Shown in pieces: positions 17,770 through 26,585 of a DNA stretch of 64,000 nucleotides. Positions within the stretch are counted from its first letter, which is position 1, and each line of letters begins with the position of its first letter. The stretch lies in contig OZ243980.1 of NCBI GenBank assembly GCA_965214875.1, forward strand, positions 1,550,001 through 1,614,000, given 5' to 3'. The position numbers and the translations under genes are program-made. This DNA comes from CBDAUN01 sp965214875. GTDB taxonomy: Bacteria > Pseudomonadota > Gammaproteobacteria > Arenicellales > JAJDZL01. The notes under the pieces are model-generated. The model saw nothing but the letters and a program-made list of their open reading frames with translations, was not told where the DNA came from and made no database searches.

Positions 17770-18588
17770 GTGGCAAATCGTTGGTACAGAGGACTGGATT
17801 TGATGCGGCAACACAGGGCTTTGGCGCTGGTGTCCATTTTTGCGATGCCGTTTCTTGCAGTCGCGAACGCCGATTTTCCAGACTATGAGCGGGAAGTTCG
17901 GCTAGCCGAAGAGGCCGAAGCAGGACTTTTTGAAGGCGATATAGTTCACCTTGGTGCGGGCGACCGGGAGTTTATTGCGATCCTGACCGAGTCCGCCTTG
18001 GGAGAAGCGAACGGCGCAGTAGTGATTATGCACGGCCGCGGTTTCCATCCTGATTGGCCTGAAGTGGCTAATCCGGTTCGAGTCGGCCTTTCGGAAAGCG
18101 GCTGGACGACTTTGTCGATCCAGATGCCGGTTTTAAAAAAGGATGCAACCTACTATGAGTACTTGCCAATCTTGCCGCTTTCGCATCCTCGCATTAAAGC
18201 GGCAATTGAATACTTGAGAACCGAAGGATACGATTGGGTGGCGCTGGTTGCTCATAGTTGCTCCGTACACATGACAATGTCGTGGCTGGGCGAACATGGC
18301 GATTCTTCAATTGATGCATTTGTCGGAATCGGCATGGGGGCGACAGATTTTGGGCAACCGATGCCTGAGCCGTTTCCGATCGAGCGGCTGACGATCCCGA
18401 TTCTTGATGTCTTTGGCAGCGAAGACTACCCGGCAGTTGTGGCCAAGGCGCCTGAGCGTCTCGAAGCTCTTTCCGCAGGGCATCCTGATTCCGCTCAAGT
18501 TGCGATTGATGGACCGGATCACTTTTTCGTCGACCATGAAGGAGAATTGATATCGGTTATTTCGCAATGGCTTGGCCAAGTGCGCTAG
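17770..18588 (+). CDS. DUF3530-type alpha/beta hydrolase, exported
   Basis: 272 residues with a signal peptide-like start (ALALVSIFAMPFLAVANA). The hydrolase motif HGRGFHPDWP (oxyanion side), a nucleophile elbow AHSCS (Ser after Cys-less strand), an Asp in FGSEDYPA and His in DGPDHFF make a plausible catalytic triad. DUF3530 proteins are uncharacterised hydrolases. The start is either GTG 17770 or ATG 17803; the second leaves a cleaner signal peptide. It sits inside the amine-type operon; its role there is unclear. Confidence 0.75.
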   Translation: MANRWYRGLDLMRQHRALALVSIFAMPFLAVANADFPDYEREVRLAEEAEAGLFEGDIVHLGAGDREFIAILTESALGEANGAVVIMHGRGFHPDWPEVANPVRVGLSESGWTTLSIQMPVLKKDATYYEYLPILPLSHPRIKAAIEYLRTEGYDWVALVAHSCSVHMTMSWLGEHGDSSIDAFVGIGMGATDFGQPMPEPFPIERLTIPILDVFGSEDYPAVVAKAPERLEALSAGHPDSAQVAIDGPDHFFVDHEGELISVISQWLGQVR

Positions 18589-18696
18589 CGCATGTTGCCG
18601 CAACTGTCAAAAAGCACCATGGCGGTTGCGAAGCGAGCCGATGCAATTAAGGATATGTTCACCGCCAAACATGCGGCATGAGGAGGTTTTGAAGGC

Positions 18697-21057
18697 ATGA
18701 TTCCCGGCGGCCAGTTCAGTCCGCAGCAGCAATTGCGCGAACCCGGAATAAGGAGTCATTGGCTAGGCCGTGAACGGTATCCTGTTCGAGGTCGATCAGT
18801 GATCGCCTTTCCTTTATTCGAAGGCGATTGCGTGGATTTGATTGATCCTGAAGGACTTCAATGTGCGCACCTTGTTGCGGTCAATGCCGCTGGAGAGCTA
18901 TGCACGCCTCAGCTAGGCCTTAAGCCCGATGTAAGTGCGCAGCGGATATACGACTTGCTTTCGCTTGATAATCCGGATGCCGCAAAGTTTCGGGCGAAGC
19001 TCAGGTCAATCGGCGTTGACCTGTTTGGTTCGCGTGCGGCAGAAGTCTTAACGGGGCGTACGGAGGCGGGCGCTTCTATCTCGTTTACTAGCGAGACCGA
19101 TTGCATCGTGCTCATTGCAGCTCCGGGGAGCGCTATGGAAGTTGATCAGCAGACACCGCCAACCGACCTAGAGGCATGGGTCACCCGAGCATCGCCGCAA
19201 ATCAACATCAGCCACGATCTGCCCGACCCGCTTGCGAATCCGTCGAAGGACTTTAGAATCAAGGCGGCAAGCGCGAAGAGCTATTTGGTCAAAAAAGGCC
19301 AATACATCCAAATAATTGATGTCGATGGTCGCCAATGCTCCGATTTTCAATGCTTTGATATCAGCGCACTGGACAAAGGCATCGAACGATGCCTTGATGC
19401 GACGGCAACGCGAACTTTGGTGGGGTCTGCCTATCCGTCCCCTGGCCTTTATTCCAAATTCTTTGACATGCAGCTTGAGCCGGTTATTGAAGTTGTTCAG
19501 GATACCTGCGGACGGCACGACAGTTTCGGATTGGCGTGCACCGCCAAGCACTATGAAGATTGCGGGTATCCGGGGCACCCAAATTGCTCTGACAATTTCA
19601 ATAATGCATTGCGACCGTATTCGGTTGCAGAACGCAACGGCTGGATGGCAATCAATCTGTTTTTCAATACATTTTTTGACGATTCGTTCCAGCTTTATTC
19701 TGACGAACCTTGGTCGCGGCCGGGCGATTACGTGTTGATGCGAGCGGCTCGGGATTTGGTCTGCGTGACATCTTCATGCTCTGATGATATTGATCCAGCG
19801 AACGCATGGAATCCTACTGATATCCACGTGCGTGTATACGATAAGAGGGAATTGTTCAAAAAAGCGATTGCGATTCGCACTGCAACAGACGCGGAGCCTG
19901 TTATGACTCAAGAGACTGCTTTCCATAGTGAAACGTCGAAACTGACACGAAACTATGTCGAAACGTCTGGCTATTGGATACCCAGCGACTATATCAACCA
20001 GGGCGCGATTAAAGAGTATTGGGCTTGTCGCGGAGCGGCGGTGATTGCCGATTTGAGCGCACTTCGGAAATACGAAGTGATTGGTCCGGATGCAGAGACA
20101 TTATTGCAAAGATGTTTGCCAAGAGACATCGTCAAACTCGCGATAGGGCAGGTGACCTATTCTCCGATGTGCAACCAGTCTGGCGGCATGATTGACGATG
20201 GCACTTTATTTCGGCTCGACCAAAATAATTTCCGGTGGGTTGGTGGCTGTGACGGTTCAGGGATTTGGCTGCGCCAGCAGGCTCGAGAAATGAAGCTTAA
20301 GGTATGGGTAAAGAATGCAACAACGCAGCTCGCCAATTTGCAGGTTCAAGGTCCGAAAAGTGGTGAAGTTCTGCGTCAGATTATCTGGACCCGCCCCGAT
20401 CAGGCATCGCTGGATGAGCTGGGCTGGTTTCGCTTTAGCATTGCAAGAATTGGCGATGATAAAGGCATTGCGGTAATTGTATCGCGCACGGGTTTCACCG
20501 GAGAGCTTGGCTACGAGATTTTTTGCCATCCCAGCCAAGGGCCGCAGGTGTGGCGTGCGATCATTGAAGCGGGCAAGCCTCATAATGTGCGACCAATGGG
20601 CTTGGAAGCTCTTGACATGCTGCGCATCGAAGCAGGCCTGGTTCTTGCAGGCAACGAATTTTGCGAGCAAACTGATCCATTCGAGGCCGGAATCCCGTTC
20701 ACGGTTGCGCTCGAGTCGAAAGTCGAAGATTTTATAGGGCGTGAAGCTTTAGAGCGCCGCAAAGCGGCGCCGCAACGCAAGCTAGTCGGTTTGGAGCTTG
20801 CCGGTCGTGAAGTGGCATCGAGCGGAGATGGGGTTTACAGCGGGCGCTATAAGGTGGGAGAGGTTACCAGTGCGACGTTCTCTCCGATTCTGCAAAAGAA
20901 CATTGCTCTTTGCAGGATGAACATTGAATATAGCGAAATCGGTACCGAGTTGGAGGTGGGCAAGCTGGATGGTCACCAAAAACGCATACCAGTCAAAGTT
21001 GCTCGATATCCCCACTTTGACCCGGACAAGTCCCGTGTGCGAGGAATCTATTCGTAG
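18697..21057 (+). CDS. DUF1989 - aminomethyltransferase (GcvT-like) fusion
   Basis: 786 residues, preceded by AGGAGG. The first ~150 residues look like a divergent copy of the DUF1989 fold (GDCVDLIDPEGLQCAHL). A standard DUF1989 domain follows at about 175-400 (GQYIQIIDVDGRQCSDF, Cys-rich patches CGRHDSFGLACT and HEDCGYPGHPNCSDN-like). The last ~380 residues are a T-protein/aminomethyltransferase: GAAVIADLSALRKYEVIG, GGMIDDGTLFRL, a GFTGELGYEIF motif and FIGREAL. GcvT-like domains move one-carbon units from N-methyl or aminomethyl donors to tetrahydrofolate. With the GlnT/Glx genes this suggests catabolism of a methylated amine or amino acid. Confidence 0.82.
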   Translation: MIPGGQFSPQQQLREPGIRSHWLGRERYPVRGRSVIAFPLFEGDCVDLIDPEGLQCAHLVAVNAAGELCTPQLGLKPDVSAQRIYDLLSLDNPDAAKFRAKLRSIGVDLFGSRAAEVLTGRTEAGASISFTSETDCIVLIAAPGSAMEVDQQTPPTDLEAWVTRASPQINISHDLPDPLANPSKDFRIKAASAKSYLVKKGQYIQIIDVDGRQCSDFQCFDISALDKGIERCLDATATRTLVGSAYPSPGLYSKFFDMQLEPVIEVVQDTCGRHDSFGLACTAKHYEDCGYPGHPNCSDNFNNALRPYSVAERNGWMAINLFFNTFFDDSFQLYSDEPWSRPGDYVLMRAARDLVCVTSSCSDDIDPANAWNPTDIHVRVYDKRELFKKAIAIRTATDAEPVMTQETAFHSETSKLTRNYVETSGYWIPSDYINQGAIKEYWACRGAAVIADLSALRKYEVIGPDAETLLQRCLPRDIVKLAIGQVTYSPMCNQSGGMIDDGTLFRLDQNNFRWVGGCDGSGIWLRQQAREMKLKVWVKNATTQLANLQVQGPKSGEVLRQIIWTRPDQASLDELGWFRFSIARIGDDKGIAVIVSRTGFTGELGYEIFCHPSQGPQVWRAIIEAGKPHNVRPMGLEALDMLRIEAGLVLAGNEFCEQTDPFEAGIPFTVALESKVEDFIGREALERRKAAPQRKLVGLELAGREVASSGDGVYSGRYKVGEVTSATFSPILQKNIALCRMNIEYSEIGTELEVGKLDGHQKRIPVKVARYPHFDPDKSRVRGIYS

Positions 21058-21675
21058 TGATAGCCTGTTGTGCCTAAGCTGTATTGATCCTTTTCAGCAT
21101 CTCGACCGCGTTTGGCTGCCTGTATAGCGTTTTATCATGCGGCATTGGTTTGAACAAACGCATTTCAGTATTAGGTGGAACAATGAATACGAAGCAAGCA
21201 GAATACAAAACGGCTATTGGGATTTTAGCGAAACAAAATTCACGGTGAGATTTGCGCCTTATACTTGCGATAGCCGCTATGATTGCTCTTGGCTTCACTA
21301 TCTTATGATTTATTGCAACTTCTTCGAACTGATATCGACAGTATCAATAAAAACATCGGGGAAAACTAAGTAAAATGAGAAGAATTAAAGAAAGAATAGC
21401 TTGATGCAATGAAAAGAACCATCCTTCAGATTGCTTTGCCTATTCTTACAACTGTGTCGGGAGTGGTCGTGATTGCGATTATCGGAAAGTAGAACAATTT
21501 CAAACTGACCCGCTGCGCATCCTTCTCCTCATGCAAATACTCCAATAGCCCGAGATGATTTAACGGTTTGCAGTTTTTTAAACAGATTTCGGGAAATGTG
21601 ATACAATTTGCTGTGGTTGAATTAGAATCACAGCTTTATAACTACATACAAGGTCAAACGGAGTAATCGCAACAA
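21058..21675. other. Intergenic region between operons
   Basis: About 620 AT-rich bases. It should contain the terminator of the upstream operon and the rpsP promoter. The only coding candidate is the 27-codon hydrophobic frame at 21409-21492, listed separately. A GGAG site at 21659 precedes rpsP. Confidence 0.5.
21409..21492 (+). CDS. Possible small hydrophobic peptide (27 aa)
   Basis: ATG to TAG frame reading a positively charged start (MKRT), then one membrane-spanning stretch (ILQIALPILTTVSGVVVIAI) and a Lys end. The build is that of a single-pass small membrane protein or type I toxin-like peptide. The ribosome site is weak and there is no homologue in the window, so this is tentative. 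Confidence 0.25.
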   Translation: MKRTILQIALPILTTVSGVVVIAIIGK

Positions 21676-21924
21676 ATGGTTGTCATTCGCATGGCTAGAG
21701 GCGGCGCAAAAAAGCGACCCTACTACTACATCGTCGTCGCAGACAAAAGATGTGCCCCGAGCGGTCGATTTATCGAGCGTATCGGCTATTTCAATCCAAT
21801 GGCGGCAGATCATGAAACAAGCTTGAGAATTGACCTGCAACGAGCTGATCATTGGATCGAACGCGGTGCCTGCCCATCTCCGCGCGTCAAAAACTTGATC
21901 AAAACAGTCCGCAATCAGGAGTAG
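21676..21924 (+). CDS. rpsP: 30S ribosomal protein bS16
   Basis: 82 residues, standard length. The opening MVVIRMARGGAKKRPYYYIV and IERIGYFNP are hallmarks of bS16, which binds 16S rRNA early in 30S assembly. First gene of the classic rpsP-rimM-trmD-rplS operon. Confidence 0.97.
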   Translation: MVVIRMARGGAKKRPYYYIVVADKRCAPSGRFIERIGYFNPMAADHETSLRIDLQRADHWIERGACPSPRVKNLIKTVRNQE

Positions 21925-21936
21925 ACGCGCTTTTCA

Positions 21937-22452
21937 TTGACATCCGATGCTCGCACTCAGATAGTTGTTGTTGGACGCATTGTTGATGCCTACGGACTGA
22001 AAGGCCAAGTCAAAGTTCGCTCATTCACCGAACGACCCGAAAGCCTGCTGGACTATCCAGACTGGATTTTATCCGGCGCGGGTTTTCACTCGACCTGCTA
22101 CCATGTTTCGAACGCTCAGTTCGATGGGCGTTTCGTCATTGCGAGCCTAATCGATGTCACTGACCGCAATCAGGCATTAGACCTGAAAGGGGCGGACATA
22201 GGCATCAGAAAAGATGCGCTGCCGCAACTCGCGGAGGGCGAATTCTACTGGCTAGATTTGATTGGCATGAAAGTTGTCAACATGCGCGGTGAGCAGCTTG
22301 GCGTTGTGACACAGCTTTTGGAAACTGGCGCCAATGACGTTCTGATAGTCGAGGGCAAAATTCGGAGCCTTTTGCCGTACATCCCGCAAGTTGTTAAAAA
22401 TATCAATGAAGAAAGCGGGACAATTAAAGTCGATTGGAGCGAAGATCCATAA
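21937..22452 (+). CDS. rimM: 16S rRNA processing protein RimM
   Basis: 171 residues; RimM helps mature the 30S head and binds uS19. Family blocks GRIVDAYGLKGQVKVRSFT and the PRC-barrel part EFYWLDLIGMKV...LLPYIPQVV are visible. The only start that keeps the conserved N-terminus is TTG at 21937, with a distant AGGAG, so weak initiation is likely. Thirteen bases after rpsP. Confidence 0.93.
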   Translation: MTSDARTQIVVVGRIVDAYGLKGQVKVRSFTERPESLLDYPDWILSGAGFHSTCYHVSNAQFDGRFVIASLIDVTDRNQALDLKGADIGIRKDALPQLAEGEFYWLDLIGMKVVNMRGEQLGVVTQLLETGANDVLIVEGKIRSLLPYIPQVVKNINEESGTIKVDWSEDP

Positions 22453-22476
22453 TCACATCAACCGCAGTTCGCTCTG

Positions 22477-23226
22477 ATGCAGGCTCGAATCATAACCATT
22501 TTCCCCGCAATGTTCGATGCCTTGATGGATTGCGGCATATCCAGAAGAGCGTTTGACGATGGCCTGATCGACATCCGGCTCTTTAATCTTAGGGACTACG
22601 GGCAAGGCTCGCACAGGGTGCTAGATGATCGGCCCTACGGCGGAGGTCCGGGCATGGTGATGCTAGCAGAGCCGGTCATTGAGTGCGTCAATGATGCAAA
22701 GGCCGGACTGACGAAGGTTCCCAAAGTTGTGTATCTCAGTCCGCAAGGGCGCCGTCTGGAGCATTCCGATGTGTGCAGCTTTGCACAGTTGCCGAGCCTA
22801 GTATTGTTATGTGGTCGCTATGAAGGTGTCGATCAGCGGGCTTTGGATATAATCGGAGCAGAAGAATGGTCGATAGGCGACTACATCCTGTCTGGAGGCG
22901 AACTGGCGGCAATGGTGTTGCTCGATGCTGTCATCCGGCAGTTGCCGGGGGCGCTAGGGAATGAGCAATCGAGGCAGGAAGATTCTTTCACAAACGGATT
23001 GCTAGATTGTATACACTATACGCGCCCTCATTCCGTGATGGATCTGTCTGTGCCAGACGTTCTGAAATCCGGCAATCATGAGCAGATCAGGCGTTGGCGC
23101 CTAAAGCAGTCCGTCGGTCGCACTTGGTTGCGCCGGCCGGACTTGCTGGAAAAAGTTTCACTTAGCGATGAGCAATTGGAACTTTTGGACGAATTTCAAA
23201 ACGAATTGAACAATTCTGGGAATTAG
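22477..23226 (+). CDS. trmD: tRNA (guanine-N1-)-methyltransferase TrmD
   Basis: 249 residues; makes m1G37 in tRNAs reading CNN codons, preventing frameshifts. The SPOUT knot motifs are intact: VYLSPQGRRL, LLCGRYEGVDQRAL, EEWSIGDYILSGGELAAM. DDRPYGGGPGMVM is the usual N-terminal block. Third gene of the operon, four bases before rplS. Confidence 0.97.
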   Translation: MQARIITIFPAMFDALMDCGISRRAFDDGLIDIRLFNLRDYGQGSHRVLDDRPYGGGPGMVMLAEPVIECVNDAKAGLTKVPKVVYLSPQGRRLEHSDVCSFAQLPSLVLLCGRYEGVDQRALDIIGAEEWSIGDYILSGGELAAMVLLDAVIRQLPGALGNEQSRQEDSFTNGLLDCIHYTRPHSVMDLSVPDVLKSGNHEQIRRWRLKQSVGRTWLRRPDLLEKVSLSDEQLELLDEFQNELNNSGN

Positions 23227-23229
23227 AAC

Positions 23230-23577
23230 ATGACGAACGTAATTTCTGCCATTGAAGCAGAGCAGATGCGCGACGATATGCCGTCGTTTGCCCCTGGGGA
23301 TACAGTGCGCGTGAACATACGCGTTAAAGAGGGTGATCGCGAACGGCAGCAAGCCTTCGAAGGCGTGATCATCGCTAAGCGAAATCGCGGACTTAATTCT
23401 TCGTTTACGGTTCGAAAAGTCTCTTACGGGGAAGGTGTGGAGAGGGTATTTCAAACCCACAGTCCGTTGATTACAAGCGTTGAAGTGAAGCGACGAGGTG
23501 ATGTCAGGCGCGCAAAGCTCTACTACCTGCGCGAGCGTACCGGCAAAGCGGCAAGGATCAAGGAGAAGATTCGCTAG
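23230..23577 (+). CDS. rplS: 50S ribosomal protein bL19
   Basis: 115 residues. FAPGDTVRVNIRVKEGDRER, AFEGVIIAKRNRGLNSSFTV and KLYYLRERTGKAARIKEKI are diagnostic of bL19, found at the subunit interface. Last gene of the operon. Confidence 0.97.
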   Translation: MTNVISAIEAEQMRDDMPSFAPGDTVRVNIRVKEGDRERQQAFEGVIIAKRNRGLNSSFTVRKVSYGEGVERVFQTHSPLITSVEVKRRGDVRRAKLYYLRERTGKAARIKEKIR

Positions 23578-23722
23578 AGACATTGGTTTGCAACTCGCAA
23601 ACGATCTTTGCTTGCAGCTCCTTTCTTGCGAATCCAGCAAGATTCGTCGAACATTTGACTTGCCTCCTCCGTGAAGCGCTGATGCTCCGCTTAAGCGTCT
23701 GAGTATTCAGCAAGCCTATATT

Positions 23723-25672
23723 TTGACACGATCAGACAATTTCCCCACCACATGCGGCGCGATTCGATACGTTTGTCGCATCGCTATCGTCGCCGCAATA
23801 GCTTTTTCGTGTCACTCGGCGATAGCTCAACAGAGCGTTGCTCCAGAGACTGAATCGGACTCTGCCGCGCAACCAGTGCAGGTTGCCGCGCCGCGGAGCG
23901 CTGACGAAAGGCCCGCCGTAGAAGACGATTCGCTGCGTCCCGAAAATCGCTCAATCCGCGGCGTTTCCTTGCATCTTGTTGAGAACTATCTGGAGCTGGG
24001 CGCCGTAGAACTTGCGCACCGAGTTCTATCTGATCATATGCCGCCACGAGACGATGCTGGTGAGTGGGTCGAGTGGGAGAAGATGTTCTACCAGACCGCC
24101 TTACGTGTGCGGGCATGGCAATCGATCATCGACCGTGCAGGAGGCCTCGCGACCGATCTGCCGCTTGATTTGTTCAAAATCTCGCAGACTGCCGCAATCC
24201 AGTCAGAAATCGAGCTGCGCAGGGGTGAGGCGGCAAGACTGAGGGCGCGGCACATGATGTGGAACACGCCTTACGATATCGAGTTTGCATTGAAGTGGCG
24301 GGACTTGGTGATTCAGTCTTATCTTTCTGATCAGCTTTATGATGATATGAGCAAGGCGATGGCGGTATTCAGTCGTGACTTCCGGCCGAATGATCCTCAA
24401 TGGGAGCAGCGGTATGCACGAATTCTGCTGCTGACCGGCAATCGCGAGCAGGCGATAAGCCGGATTGCGGGCTTGCAAACCGTCGAGGCAAAAATGCTGA
24501 GCCTATACTCGCAATTTATCGAAGGATCTTCAAGCAATGCTGCGATTGTCGAAGATGGCTTGGAGTTGTTGCCGTCTGTGGAACAGGATTCCGCGCTTGC
24601 GGCGGAGCTGTGGGCGATCATACGCGTTGTCTCATCCGCAGACCAGGATACCGAGACTCGAGTGGTTGCGGCGGAAAATGGCCTTTTGCTGCACCAGCGG
24701 TTCGACGACGCTAATCGGATTGATCCGGTTGTACGCTTGACGACAACTTTCGATCTTTTGGAAGCGTATGATGAGCATGCCGTCGTGGTTGGCAACAGCT
24801 ACGGCCTGATCGTCGGCGATGATGAGCAGTGGTTTCAAAAAGCCCGGGAATTTGAAATTCTTGCGCCTGCGACAGCGCGGGCAATGTATGCGTTCCTGTC
24901 GGTCAATGCGGCTCAGTCGACCTGGCGACAGGCTGCCGCCGAATCATTGGCGACTGCGTTGATGCAGGCAGAATTTATCCGTATTCTTGAACTGCTGGTT
25001 GTCGAAGAAAAATTTATCCGCATTGAAGATATGTCGATTGAAAGCCGTACTGCCATAGTGAATTGGACGCTGCAGCGCAAAGACTTTCAAACCGCATGGC
25101 AGATACTGTTTCAAATGAGCGATCCTCCGGACGAAGTGGAGCCGAAAACCTGGAATTTGCGCCGTGCGCGCATAGCAATTCTTGCTGGAGATATTCGCGT
25201 GGGGAAATTGCTTCTGCGCCGCCTGGTTCGCGAGTTGCAGGCTCCCTTAGATGGCAGTTTCGTTGATCGGGTGGTGCAAGTGATCTTCGATTTGCAGGAT
25301 CTTGAAGAGCATCGAAGTGCAATTGAACTGACAGGTCTTCTATACGAAAAATCGTCTGACAATATGCAAAAGCGGGAGCTGCTTCACTGGTCAGCGGAAT
25401 CGCATGCACAGCTGGAGCATCATGTTACGGCGGCAAACCAGTTTTTGCGGTCAGCGGCTATCGGTGAGGACTGGAATGACGATTGGGGGCGTTCGGTTCA
25501 GTACCGCGGCGCTGTCGAATTGATGAAGGCTGGTTTGTATGGCGATGCAAGGCGTATTTTGACTACCCTTAAAGGACTGTCATTCGACCCACGTACGCGG
25601 GTCGTGATTGATGACAGGCTTAGAGAGTTGAGTGAGCTTGAACGGCAGGCAGCGAACGATGGCGATGCATAG
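23723..25672 (+). CDS. Exported TPR-like protein of unknown function
   Basis: 649 residues starting at TTG 23723. A signal peptide is seen (IAIVAAIAFSCHSAIAQ). The rest is mostly alpha-helical with degenerate tetratricopeptide-like helix pairs (VENYLELGAVELAHRVL; QRYARILLLTGNREQAI; RRARIAILAGDIRVGKLLLR; YDARRIL-like). No enzyme motif is seen. Probably a periplasmic scaffold. It overlaps the start of xerD by about 14 bases, so the two may be co-transcribed. Confidence 0.75.
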   Translation: MTRSDNFPTTCGAIRYVCRIAIVAAIAFSCHSAIAQQSVAPETESDSAAQPVQVAAPRSADERPAVEDDSLRPENRSIRGVSLHLVENYLELGAVELAHRVLSDHMPPRDDAGEWVEWEKMFYQTALRVRAWQSIIDRAGGLATDLPLDLFKISQTAAIQSEIELRRGEAARLRARHMMWNTPYDIEFALKWRDLVIQSYLSDQLYDDMSKAMAVFSRDFRPNDPQWEQRYARILLLTGNREQAISRIAGLQTVEAKMLSLYSQFIEGSSSNAAIVEDGLELLPSVEQDSALAAELWAIIRVVSSADQDTETRVVAAENGLLLHQRFDDANRIDPVVRLTTTFDLLEAYDEHAVVVGNSYGLIVGDDEQWFQKAREFEILAPATARAMYAFLSVNAAQSTWRQAAAESLATALMQAEFIRILELLVVEEKFIRIEDMSIESRTAIVNWTLQRKDFQTAWQILFQMSDPPDEVEPKTWNLRRARIAILAGDIRVGKLLLRRLVRELQAPLDGSFVDRVVQVIFDLQDLEEHRSAIELTGLLYEKSSDNMQKRELLHWSAESHAQLEHHVTAANQFLRSAAIGEDWNDDWGRSVQYRGAVELMKAGLYGDARRILTTLKGLSFDPRTRVVIDDRLRELSELERQAANDGDA

Positions 25673-26585
25673 AAAATTAGCCAAAGTGGAGGAAATCAGT
25701 CTCAAGGATGATGATCTGATAGCCTTATTTATCGACAATCAGTGGGCCGAATCGGGGTTGTCTGACAAGACGCTTTCTGCCTATCGCTCGGATCTTGAGA
25801 TTTTCGCGAAATGGCTCAATCACCGTGATCGCGCACTCGTATCAGTGGAACGTTCCGATATCTTGAATTTCTTAGCTGACCGAATCGATTTGAGCACTCG
25901 ATCAAATTCGCGGCGCATGAGCACGTTTCGGCAGTTTTTCAAGTTTTGCGCTCGCGAATCAATCATTTCCGCTGTGCCAACCGAAAACATCGAATCTCCT
26001 CATATCAGTTTGCATCTGCCGAATTCACTCTCTGAAGAGCAAGTCGAGGCATTGCTGAATGCACCAAGTGACAGCACCCCCGTCGGCATTCGCGATCGGG
26101 CGATGATCGAGACCATGTATGGTGCAGGGTTGAGGGTTTCCGAAGCGGTGCGGCTGACCGTTCATGCGATCAACCTTCAGGACGGCTGGGTTAGGCTGAT
26201 TGGCAAGAATGCTACTGAGCGACTCGTGCCGCTGGGTGAATATGCGGTTGAAGCGATTGAGCGATATCTTCAGTCTGCTCGCCCTGAACTGATGAATGGT
26301 CGGATTTGCGATCAGCTTTTTGTCACCGCCCGCGGCAAGGGAATGACCCGTCAGGCGATCTTTTTGAATATTCGCAAATATGCGCAGGTTGCCGGCATCG
26401 CAAACGAAATATCACCGCATTCGCTGCGCCATTCATTTGCGACGCATTTACTTGATAACGGTACCGATTTGCGCACTATACAGCAATTGATGGGACACAG
26501 CGATCTGTCTACGACACAAATCTATACCCATGTTTCGCGTCAGCGTTTATCCGATGTGCTGGCCAAACACCATCCGCGAGGCTAA
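25659..26585 (+). CDS. xerD: Site-specific tyrosine recombinase XerD
   Basis: About 308 residues from ATG 25659. The SAM-like core-binding half (DKTLSAYRSDLEIFAKWL) is followed by the catalytic half with the R-H-R-H-Y set: Arg in GAGLRVSE, His/Arg in PHSLRHSFATHLL, His in LMGHSDLSTTQ and Tyr in IYTHVSR. XerD with XerC resolves chromosome dimers at dif under FtsK control. A frame opening at 25632 exists, but the later start fits the family. It converges with cnoX, overlapping by four bases. Confidence 0.92.
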   Translation: MAMHRKLAKVEEISLKDDDLIALFIDNQWAESGLSDKTLSAYRSDLEIFAKWLNHRDRALVSVERSDILNFLADRIDLSTRSNSRRMSTFRQFFKFCARESIISAVPTENIESPHISLHLPNSLSEEQVEALLNAPSDSTPVGIRDRAMIETMYGAGLRVSEAVRLTVHAINLQDGWVRLIGKNATERLVPLGEYAVEAIERYLQSARPELMNGRICDQLFVTARGKGMTRQAIFLNIRKYAQVAGIANEISPHSLRHSFATHLLDNGTDLRTIQQLMGHSDLSTTQIYTHVSRQRLSDVLAKHHPRG

